The position numbers were made by a program, and so were the translations under genes. Positions 49,363 through 60,460 of a DNA stretch of 64,000 nucleotides are shown piece after piece. The notes beneath the pieces were generated by a model that saw only the letters and a program-made list of their open reading frames with translations, was not told the origin of the DNA and ran no database searches. The stretch spans positions 9,424,001-9,488,000 of the forward strand of contig NW_027478385.1 of the NCBI RefSeq assembly GCF_051014685.1. The letters run 5' to 3'. This DNA is from Ptiloglossa arizonensis. Its lineage: Eukaryota > Arthropoda > Insecta > Hymenoptera > Colletidae. Within the stretch, counting starts at the first letter, position 1. Each line of letters opens with the position of its first letter.

Positions 49363-52300
49363 TACTTTCAGACGCAACAGGAATTTTTGGGTTAGGTCAA
49401 TCCGTTCGCGAGATATGGGAGTTTGAAGCCAAGAAATGGTTGAGATGGCAAAAAATTTTTCGCAATTCTGCTGCTCTAAACGCTTAACCAGAATGGCGTA
49501 GGGAAAAAATACACGTACCGCTGTAATCGGGCGAGTTTCTACTTTCAGATGCAATAGGAATTTTTGGGTTTGGTCAATCCGTTCGCGAGATATGGGAGTT
49601 TGAAGCCAAGAAATGGTTGAGAAGGCAAAAAATTTTTCGCAATTCTGCTGCTCCAAACGCTTAACCAGAATGGCCTAGGGAAAAAATAAACATACCGCAG
49701 TAATCGGGCGAGTTTCTACTTTCAGATGCAGTAGGAATTTTTGGGTTAGGTCAATCCGTTCGCGAGATATGGGAGTTTGAAGCCAAGAAATGGTTGAGAA
49801 GGCAAAAAATTTTTCGCAATTCTGCTGCGCCAAACGCTTTACCAGAATGGCCTAGGGAAAAAATACACATACCGCTGTAATCGGGTGAGTTTCTACTTTC
49901 AGATGCAGTAGGAATTTTTGGGTTATGTCAATCCGTTCGCGAGATATGGGAGTTTGAAGCCAAGAAATGGTTGAGAAGGCAAAAAATTTTTAGCACTTCT
50001 GCTGCTCCAAACGCTTAACCAGAATGGCCTAGGGAAAAAATACACATACGGTTGTAATCGGGCGTGTTTCTACTTTCAGACGCAATAGGAATTTCTGGGT
50101 TAGCTCAATCCGTTCGCGCGATATGGGAGTTTGAAGCCAAGAGATGGTTGAGAAGGCAAAAAATTTTTCGCAATTCTGCTGCTCCAAACGCTTAACCAGA
50201 ATGGCCTAGGGAAAAAATACACATACCGCTGTAATCGGGCGAGTTTATACTTTCAGATGCAGTAGGAATTTTTGGGTTAGGTCAATCGGTTCGCGAGATA
50301 TGGGAGTTTGAAGCTAAGAAGTGGTTGAGAAGACAACAAATTTTTCGCACTTCTGCTGCTTCAAACGCTTAACCAGAATTGCCTAGTGAAAAAATACACA
50401 TACCGTTGTAATCGGGCGAGTTTTTACTTTCAAATGCAATAGGAATTTTTGGGTTAGGTCAATCCGTTCGCGAGATATGGGAGTTTGAAGCTAAGAAGTG
50501 GTTGAGAAGAGAACAAATTTTTCGCAATTCTGCTGCTCTAAACGCTTAACCAGAATGGTCTAGGGAAAAAATACACGTACCGCTGTAATCGGGCGAGTTT
50601 CTACTTTCAGACGCAACAGGAATTTTTGGGTTATGTCAATCCGTTCGCGAGATATGGGAGTTTGAAGCAAAGAAATGGTTGAGAAGACAACAAATTTTTC
50701 GCACTTCTGCTGCTCCAAACGCTTAACCAGAATGGCCTTGGGAAAAATACACATACCGTTGTAATCGGGCGAGTATCTACTTTCAGATGCAACAGGAATT
50801 TTTGGGTTAGGTCAATCCGTTCGCGAGATATGGGACTTTGAAGCCAAGAAATGGTTGAGAAGGCAAAAAATTTTTCGCAATTCTGCTGTTCTAAACGCTT
50901 AACCAGAATGGCCTGGGGAAAAAATACACGTACCGCTGTAATCGGGCGAGCTTCTACTTTCAGATGCAATAGGAATTTTTGGGTTAGGTCCATCCGTTCG
51001 CGAGATATGGTAGTTTGAAGCCAAGAAATGGTTGAGAAGGCAAAAAATTTTTCGCAATTCTGCTGCTGCAAACGCTTATCCAGAATGGTCTAGGGAAAAA
51101 ATGCACATACCGCTGTAATCGGGTGAGTTTCCACTTTCAGATGCAGTAGGAATTTTTGGGTTAGTTCAATCCGTTCGCGAGATATGGGAGTTTGAAGCCA
51201 AGAAATGGTTGAGAAGACAACAAATTTTTCGCACTTCTGCTGCTCCAAACGCTTAACCAGAATGGCCTTGGGAAGAAATACACATACCGTTGTAATCGGG
51301 CGAGTTTCTACTTTCAGACGCAACAGGAATTTTTGGGTTAGGTCAATCCGTTCGCGAGATATGGGAGTTTGAAGCCAAGAAATGGTTGAGATGGCAAAAA
51401 ATTTTTCGCAATTCTGCTGCTCTAAACGCTTAACCAGAATGGCGTAGGGAAAAAATACACGTACCGCTGTAATCGGGCGAGTTTCTACTTTCAGATGCAA
51501 TAGGAATTTTTGGGTTTGGTCAATCCGTTCGCGAGATATGGGAGTTTGAAGCCAAGAAATGGTTGAGAAGGCAAAAAATTTTTCGCAATTCTGCTGCTCC
51601 AAACGCTTAACCAGAATGGCCTAGGGAAAAAATAAACATACCGCAGTAATCGGGCGAGTTTCTACTTTCAGATGCAGTAGGAATTTTTGGGTTAGGTCAA
51701 TCCGTTCGCGAGATATGGGAGTTTGAAGCCAAGAAATGGTTGAGAAGGCAAAAAATTTTTCGCAATTCTGCTGCGCCAAACGCTTTACCAGAATGGCCTA
51801 GGGAAAAAATACACATACCGCTGTAATCGGGTGAGTTTCTACTTTCAGATGCAGTAGGAATTTTTGGGTTATGTCAATCCGTTCGCGAGATATGGGAGTT
51901 TGAAGCCAAGAAATGGTTGAGAAGGCAAAAAATTTTTAGCACTTCTGCTGCTCCAAACGCTTAACCAGAATGGCCTAGGGAAAAAATACACATACGGTTG
52001 TAATCGGGCGTGTTTCTACTTTCAGACGCAATAGGAATTTCTGGGTTAGCTCAATCCGTTCGCGCGATATGGGAGTTTGAAGCCAAGAGATGGTTGAGAA
52101 GGCAAAAAATTTTTCGCAATTCTGCTGCTCCAAACGCTTAACCAGAATGGCCTAGGGAAAAAATACACATACCGCTGTAATCGGGCGAGTTTATACTTTC
52201 AGATGCAGTAGGAATTTTTGGGTTAGGTCAATCGGTTCGCGAGATATGGGAGTTTGAAGCTAAGAAGTGGTTGAGAAGACAACAAATTTTTCGCACTTCT

Positions 52301-53458
52301 GCTGCTTCAAACGCTTAACCAGAATTGCCTAGTGAAAAAATACACATACCGTTGTAATCGGGCGAGTTTTTACTTTCAAATGCAATAGGAATTTTTGGGT
52401 TAGGTCAATCCGTTCGCGAGATATGGGAGTTTGAAGCTAAGAAGTGGTTGAGAAGAGAACAAATTTTTCGCAATTCTGCTGCTCTAAACGCTTAACCAGA
52501 ATGGTCTAGGGAAAAAATACACGTACCGCTGTAATCGGGCGAGTTTCTACTTTCAGACGCAACAGGAATTTTTGGGTTATGTCAATCCGTTCGCGAGATA
52601 TGGGAGTTTGAAGCAAAGAAATGGTTGAGAAGACAACAAATTTTTCGCACTTCTGCTGCTCCAAACGCTTAACCAGAATGGCCTTGGGAAAAATACACAT
52701 ACCGTTGTAATCGGGCGAGTATCTACTTTCAGATGCAACAGGAATTTTTGGGTTAGGTCAATCCGTTCGCGAGATATGGGACTTTGAAGCCAAGAAATGG
52801 TTGAGAAGGCAAAAAATTTTTCGCAATTCTGCTGTTCTAAACGCTTAACCAGAATGGCCTGGGGAAAAAATACACGTACCGCTGTAATCGGGCGAGCTTC
52901 TACTTTCAGATGCAATAGGAATTTTTGGGTTAGGTCCATCCGTTCGCGAGATATGGTAGTTTGAAGCCAAGAAATGGTTGAGAAGGCAAAAAATTTTTCG
53001 CAATTCTGCTGCTGCAAACGCTTATCCAGAATGGTCTAGGGAAAAAATACACATACCGCTGTAATCGGGTGAGTTTCCACTTTCAGATGCAGTAGGAATT
53101 TTTGGGTTAGTTCAATCCGTTCGCGAGATATGGGAGTTTGAAGCCAAGAAATGGTTGAGAAGACAACAAATTTTTCGCACTTCTGCTGCTCCAAACGCTT
53201 AACCAGAATGGCCTTGGGAAGAAATACACATACCGTTGTAATCGGGCGAGTTTCTACTTTCAGACGCAACAGGAATTTTTGGGTTAGGTCAATCCGTTCG
53301 CGAGATATGGGAGTTTGAAGCCAAGAAATGGTTGAGATGGCAAAAAATTTTTCGCAATTCTGCTGCTCTAAACGCTTAACCAGAATGGCGTAGGGAAAAA
53401 ATACACGTACCGCTGTAATCGGGCGAGTTTCTACTTTCAGATGCAATAGGAATTTTTG
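49363..53458 (+). repeat. 11-monomer tandem duplication (1946-bp offset)
   Basis: Bases 49363-51512 match 51309-53458 at an offset of 1946 bp (11 x 177 minus 1; A5 contraction at 50743/52689). Shared markers are GGGTTTGGTC, AATAAACATACCGCAG, GCTGCGCCAAACGCTTTACC, TTAGCTCAATCC/GCGCGATATGG, AGAGAACAAA and GAGTATCTACTTT. One difference was found: AATGCAC near 51,103 against AATACAC near 53,049. Confidence 0.85.
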
Positions 53459-56127
53459 AGTTAGGTCAATCCGTTCGCGAGATATGGGAGTTTGAAGCCA
53501 AGAAATGGTTGAGAAGGCAAAAAATTTTTCGCAATTCTGCTGCTCCAAACGCTTAACCAGAATGGCCTAGGGAAAAAATAAACATACCGCAGTAATCGGG
53601 TGAGTTTCTACTTTCAGATGCAGTAGGAATTTTTGGGTTATGTCAATCCGTTCGCGAGATATGGGAGTTTGAAGCCAAGAAATGGTTGAGAAGGCAAACA
53701 ATTTTTCGCAATTCTGCTGCTCCAAACGCTTAACCAGAATGGCCTAGGGAAAAAATACACATACCGTTGTAATCGGGCGAGTTTCTACTTTCAGACGCAA
53801 CAGGAATTTTTGGGTTAGGTCAATCCGTTCGCGAGATATGGGAGTTTGAATCCAAGAAATGGTTGAGAAGACAACAAATTTTTCGCACTTCTGCTGCTTC
53901 AAACGCTTAACCAGAATGGCCTAGTGAAAAAATGCACATACCGTTGTAATCGGGAGAGTTTCTACTTTCAGATGCAATAGGAATTTTTGGGCTAGGTCAA
54001 TCCGTTCGCGAGATATGGGCGTTTGAAGCCACGAAATGGTTGAGAAGGCAAAAAATTTTTAGCACTTCTGCTGCTCCAAACGCTTAACCAGAATGGCCTA
54101 GGGAAAAAATACACATACGGTTGTAATCGGGCGTGTTTCTACTTTCAGACGCAATAGGAATTTCTGGGTTAGCTCAATCCGTTCGCGCGATATGGGAGTT
54201 TGAAGCCAAGAGATGGTTGAGAAGGCAAAAAATTTTTCGCAATTCTGCTGCTCCAAACGCTTAACCAGAATGGCCTAGGGAAAAAATACACATACCGCTG
54301 TAACCGGGCGAGTTTATACTTTCAGATGCAGTCGGAATTTTTGGGTTAGGTCAATCGGTTCGCGAGATATGGGAGTTTGAAACTAAGAAGTGGTTGAGAA
54401 GACAACAAATTTTTCGCACTTCTGCTGCTTCAAACGCTTAACCAGAATTGCCTAGTGAAAAAATACACATACCGTTGTAATCGGGCGAGTTTTTACTTTC
54501 AGACGCAACAGGAATTTTTGGGTTAGGTCAATCCGTTCGCGAGATATGGGAGTTTGAAGCCAAGAAATGGTTGAGATGGCAAAAAATTTTTCGCAATTCT
54601 GCTGCTCTAAACGCTTAACCAGAATGGCGTAGGGAAAAAATACACGTACCGCTGTAATCGGGCGAGTTTCTACTTTCAGATGCAATAGGAATTTATGGGT
54701 TTGGTCAATCCGTTCGCGAGATATGGGAGTTTGAAGCCAAGAAATGGTTGAGAAGGCAAAAAATTTTTCGCAATTCTGCTGCTCCAAACGCTTAACCAGA
54801 ATGGCCTAGGGAAAAAATAAACATACCGCAGTAATCGGGCGAGTTTCTACTTTCAGATGCAGTAGGAATTTTTGGGTTAGGTCAATCCGTTCGCGAGATA
54901 TGGGAGTTTGAAGCTAAGAAATGGTTGAGAAGGCAAAAAATTTTTCGCAATTCTGCTGCGCCAAACGCTTTACCAGAATGGCCTAGGGAAAAAATACACA
55001 TACCGCTGTAATCGGGTGAGTTTCTACTTTCAGATGCAATAGGAATTTCTGGGTTAGCTCAATCCGTTCGCGCGATATGGGAGTTTGAAGCCAAGAGATG
55101 GTTGAGAAGGCAAAAAATTTTTCGCACTTCTGCTGCTCCAAACGCTTAACCAGAATGGCCTAGGGAAAAAATACGCATACCGTTGTAATCGGGCGAGTTT
55201 TTACTTTCAAATGCAATAGGAATTTTTGGGTTAGGTCAATCCGTTCGCGAGATATGGGAGTTTGAAGCTAAGAAGTGGTTGAGAAGAGAACAAATTTTTC
55301 GCAATTCTGCTGCTCTAAACGCTTAACCAGAATGGCCTAGGGAAAAAATACACGTACCGCAGTAATCGGGCGAGTTTCTACTTTCAGACGCAACAGGAAT
55401 TTTTGGGTTATGTCAATCCGTTCGCGAGATATGGGAGTTTGAAGCAAAGAAATGGTTGAGAAGACAACAAATTTTTCGCACTTCTGCTGCTCCAAACGCT
55501 TAACCAGAATGGCCTTGGGAAAAATACACATACCGTTGTAATCGGGCGAGTATCTACTTTCAGATGCAACAGGAATTTTTGGGTTAGGTCAATCCGTTCG
55601 CGAGATATGGGACTTTGAAGCCAAGAAATTGTTGAGAAGGCAAAAAATTTTTCGCAATTCTGCTGTTCTAAACGCTTAACCAGAATGGCCTGGGGAAAAA
55701 ATACACGTACCGCTGTAATCGGGCGAGTTTCTACTTTCAGATGCAATAGGAATTTTTGGGTTAGGTCCATCCGTTCGCGAGATATGGTAGTTTGAAGCCA
55801 AGAAATGGTTGAGAAGGCAAAAAATTTTTCGTAATTCTGCTGCTGCAAACGCTTAACCAGAATGGCCTAGGGAAAAAATACACATAACGCTGTAATCGGG
55901 TGAGTTTCTACTTTCAGATGCAGTAGGAATTTTTGGGTTAGGTCAATCCGTTCGCGCGATATGGGAGTTTGAAGCCAAGAGATGGTTGAGAAGGCAAAAA
56001 ATTTTTCGCAATTCTGCTGCTCCAAACGCTTAACCAGAATGGCCTAGGGAAAAAATACACATACCGCTGTAATCGGGCGAGTTTATACTTTCAGATGCAG
56101 TAGGAATTTTTGGGTTAGGTCAATCGG
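53459..56127 (+). repeat. Right-domain monomers containing an isolated first-domain cassette
   Basis: Bases from about 54.1 to 55.0 kb repeat 49.0-49.9 kb at an offset of about 5131 bp (29 units minus 2). Near 53,930-54,050 lies the only CCTAGTGAAAAAATGCAC plus GAAGCCACG pair between about 37.4 and 63.1 kb, embedded among right-domain variants. An A5 contraction lies at 55520. No gene is seen. Confidence 0.7.
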
Positions 56128-57181
56128 TTCGCGAGATATGGGAGTTTGAAGCCAAGAAATGGTTGAGAAGACAACAAATTTTTCGCACTTCTGCTGCTCC
56201 AAACGCTTATCCAGAATGGCCTTGGGAAAAAATACACATACCGTTGTAATCGGGCGAGTTTCTACTTTCAGACGCAACAGGAATTTTTGGGTTATGTCAA
56301 TCCGTTCGCGAGATATGGGAGTTTGAAGCAAAGAAATGGTTGAGAAGACAACAAATTTTTCGCACTTCTGCTGCTCCAAACGCTTAACCAGAATGGCCTT
56401 GGGAAAAATACACATACGGTTGTAATCGGGCGAGTTTCTACTTTCAGATGCAACAGGAATTTTTGGGTTAGGTCAATCCGTTCGCGAGATATGGGACTTT
56501 GAAGCCAAGAAATGGTTGAGAAGGCAAAAAATTTTTCGCAATTCTGCTGTTCTAAACGCTTAACCAGAATGGCCTGGGGAAAAAATACACGTACCGCTGT
56601 AATCGGGCGAGTTTCTACTTTCAGATGCAATAGGAATTTTTGGGTTAGGTCAATCCGTTCGCGAGATATGGGAGTTTGAAGCCAAGAAATGGTTGAGAAG
56701 ACAACAAATTTTTCGCACTTCTGCTGCTCCAAACGCTTATCCAGAATGGCCTTGGGAAAAAATACACATACCGTTGTAATCGGGCGAGTTTCTACTTTCA
56801 GACGCAACAGGAATTTTTGGGTTATGTCAATCCGTTCGCGAGATATGGGAGTTTGAAGCAAAGAAATGGTTGAGAAGACAACAAATTTTTCGCACTTCTG
56901 CTGCTCCAAACGCTTAACCAGAATGGCCTTGGGAAAAATACACATACCGTTGTAATCGGGCGAGTTTCTACTTTCAGATGCAACAGGAATTTTTGGGTTA
57001 GGTCAATCCGTTCGCGAGATATGGGACTTTGAAGCCAAGAAATGGTTGAGAAGGCAAAAAATTTTTCGCAATTCTGCTGTTCTAAACGCTTAACCAGAAT
57101 GGCCTGGGGAAAAAATACACGTACCGCTGTAATCGGGCGAGTTTCTACTTTCAGATGCAATAGGAATTTTTGGGTTAGGTC
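56128..57181 (+). repeat. 3-monomer tandem duplication (530-bp offset)
   Basis: Bases 56128-56651 match 56658-57181 at an offset of 530 bp (3 x 177 minus 1), each with an A5 contraction (56404/56934). They share TTATCCAGAATGG with CCTTGGG and GGGACTTTG with TGCTGTTCTAAAC. One difference was seen, CACATACGG near 56,412 against CACATACCG. This trimer overlaps the start of the 9-monomer block, so the two events are layered. Confidence 0.8.
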
Positions 57182-60100
57182 CATCCGTTCGCGAGATATG
57201 GTAGTTTGAAGCCAAGAAATGGTTGAGAAGGCAAAAAATTTTTCGCAATTCTGCTGCTGCAAACACTTAACCAGAATGGCCTAGGGGAAAAATACACATA
57301 ACGCTGTAATCGGGTGAGTTTCTACTTTCAGATGCAGTAGGAATTTTTGGGTTAGGTCAATCCGTTCGCGAGATATGGGAGTTTGAAGCCAAGAAATGGT
57401 TGAGAAGACAACAAATTTTTCGCACTTCTGCTGCTCCAAACGCTTAACCAGTTTGGCCTTGGGAAAAATACACATACCGTTGTAATCGGGCGAGTTTATA
57501 CTTTAAGATGCAGTAGGAATTTTTGGGTTAGGTCAATCGGTTCGCGAGATATGGGAGTTTGAATCTAAGAAATGGTTGAGAAGACAACAAATTTTTCGCA
57601 CTTCTGCTGCTCCAAACGCTTAACCAGAATGGCCTTGGGAAAAATACACATAGCGTTGTAATCGGGCGAGTTTATACTTTCAGATGCAGTAGGAATTTTT
57701 GGGTTAGGTCAATCGGTTCGCGAGATATGGGAGTTTGAATCTAAGAAGTGGTTGAGAAGACAACAAATTTTTCGCACTTCTGCTGCTTCAAACGCTTAAC
57801 CAGAATTGCCTAGTGAAAAAATACACATACCGTTGTAATCGGGCGAGTTTTTACTTTCAAATGCAATAGGAATTTTTGGGTTAGGTCAATCCGTTCGCGA
57901 GATATGGGAGTTTGAAGCTAAGAAATGGTTGAGAAGAGAACAAATTTTTCGCAATTCTGCTGCTCTAAACGCTTAACCAGAATGGCCTAGGGAAAAAATA
58001 CACGTACCACTGTAATCGGTCGAGTTTCTACTTTCAGATGCAATAGGAATTTTTGGGTTAGGTCAATCCGTTCGCGAGATATGGGAGTTTGAAGCCAAGA
58101 AATGGTTGAGAAGGCAAAAAATTTTTCGCAATTCTGCTGCTCCAAACGCTTATCCAGAATGGTCTAGGGAAAAAATACACATACCGCTGTAATCGGGTGA
58201 GTTTCCACTTTCAGATGCAGTAGGAATTTTTGGGTTAGGTCAATCCGTTCGCGAGATATGGGAGTTTGAAGCCAAGAAATGGTTGAGAAGACAACAAATT
58301 TTTCGCACTTCTGCTGCTCCAAACGCTTATCCAGAATGGCCTTGGGAAAAAATACACATACCGTTGTAATCGGGCGAGTTTCTACTTTCAGACGCAACAG
58401 GAATTTTTGGGTTATGTCAATCCGTTCGCGAGATATGGGAGTTTGAAGCAAAGAAATGGTTGAGAAGACAACAAATTTTTCGCACTTCTGCTGCTCCAAA
58501 CGCTTAACCAGAATGGCCTTGGGAAAAATACACATACCGTTGTAATCGGGCGAGTTTCTACTTTCAGATGCAACAGGAATTTTTGGGTTAGGTCAATCCG
58601 TTCGCGAGATATGGGACTTTGAAGCCAAGAAATGGTTGAGAAGGCAAAAAATTTTTCGCAATTCTGCTGTTCTAAACGCTTAACCAGAATGGCCTGGGGA
58701 AAAAATACACGTACCGCTGTAATCGGGCGAGTTTCTACTTTCAGATGCAATAGGAATTTTTGGGTTAGGTCCATCCGTTCGCGAGATATGGTAGTTTGAA
58801 GCCAAGAAATGGTTGAGAAGGCAAAAAATTTTTCGCAATTCTGCTGCTGCAAACGCTTAACCAGAATGGCCTAGGGGAAAAATACACATAACGCTGTAAT
58901 CGGGTGAGTTTCTACTTTCAGATGCAGTAGGAATTTTTGGGTTAGGTCAATCCGTTCGCGAGATATGGGAGTTTGAAGCCAAGAAATGTTTGAGAAGACA
59001 ACAAATTTTTCGCACTTCTGCTGCTCCAAACGCTTAACCAGAATGGCCTTGGGAAAAATACACATACCGTTGTAATCGGGCGAGTTTATACTTTAAGATG
59101 CAGTAGGAATTTTTGGGTTAGGTCAATCGGTTCGCGAGATATGGGAGTTTGAATCTAAGAAATGGTTGAGAAGACAACAAATTTTTCGCACTTCTGCTGC
59201 TCCAAACGCTTAACCAGAATGGCCTTGGGAAAAATACACATACCGTTGTAATCGGGCGAGTTTATACTTTCAGATGCAGTAGGAATTTTTGGGTTAGGTC
59301 AATCGGTTCGCGAGATATGGGAGTTTGAATCTAAGAAGTGGTTGAGAAGACAACAAATTTTTCGCACTTCTGCTGCTTCAAACGCTTAACCAGAATTGCC
59401 TAGTGAAAAAATACACATACCGTTGTAATCGGGCGAGTTTTTACTTTCAAATGCAATAGGAATTTTTGGGTTAGGTCAATCCGTTCGCGAGATATGGGAG
59501 TTTGAAGCTAAGAAATGGTTGAGAAGAGAACAAATTTTTCGCAATTCTGCTGCTCTAAACGCTTAACCAGAATGGCCTAGGGAAAAAATACACGTACCAC
59601 TGTAATCGGGCGAGTTTCTACTTTCAGATGCAATAGGAATTTTTGGGTTAGGTCAATCCGTTCGCGAGATATGGGAGTTTGAAGCCAAGAAATGGTTGAG
59701 AAGGCAAAAAATTTTTCGTAATTCTGCTGCTCCAAACGCTTATCCAGAATGGTCTAGGGAAAAAATACACATACCGCTGTAATCGGGTGAGTTTCCACTT
59801 TCAGATGCAGTAGGAATTTTTGGGTTAGGTCAATCCGTTCGCGAGATATGGGAGTTTGAAGCCAAGAAATGGTTGAGAAGACAACAAATTTTTCGCACTT
59901 CTGCTGCTCCAAACGCTTATCCAGAATGGCCTTGGGAAAAAATACACATACCGTTGTAATCGGGCGAGTTTCTACTTTCAGACGCAACAGGAATTTTTGG
60001 GTTATGTCAATCCGTTCGCGAGATATGGGAGTTTGAAGCAAAGAAATGGTTGAGAAGACAACAAATTTTTCGCACTTCTGCTGCTCCAAACGCTTAACCA

Positions 60101-60460
60101 GAATGGCCTTGGGAAAAATACACATACCGTTGTAATCGGGCGAGTTTCTACTTTCAGATGCAACAGGAATTTTTGGGTTAGGTCAATCCGTTCGCGAGAT
60201 ATGGGACTTTGAAGCCAAGAAATGGTTGAGAAGGCAAAAAATTTTTCGCAATTCTGCTGTTCTAAACGCTTAACCAGAATGGCCTGGGGAAAAAATACAC
60301 GTACCGCTGTAATCGGGCGAGTTTCTACTTTCAGATGCAATAGGAATTTTTGGTTTAGGTCCATCCGTTCGCGAGATATGGTAGTTTGAAGCCAAGAAAT
60401 GGTTGAGAAGGCAAAAAATTTTTCGCAATTCTGCTGCTGCAAACGCTTAACCAGAATGGC
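56631..60460 (+). repeat. 9-monomer unit in about 2.4 tandem copies (1590-bp offset)
   Basis: Units are 56631-58220, 58221-59810 and a partial copy to about 60,460. The 1590-bp offset is 9 x 177 minus 3, explained by three A5 contractions per unit (56934/58524/60114, 57464/59054 and 57640/59230). At least seven substitutions separate neighbours, for example AAACACTT near 57,263, GTTTGGCC near 57,451, CATAGCG near 57,650, ATCGGTCGAG near 58,016 and TTGGTTTAGG near 60,351. The block is therefore older than the 7-, 17- and 19-monomer blocks. Confidence 0.85.

Noticed and set aside
49681..49700. AATAAA as a polyadenylation signal
   Set aside because: AATAAA appears through a single C-to-A change in the AATACAC tract of a few duplicated units (also near 51,630, 53,577 and 54,815), and no transcription unit is present.
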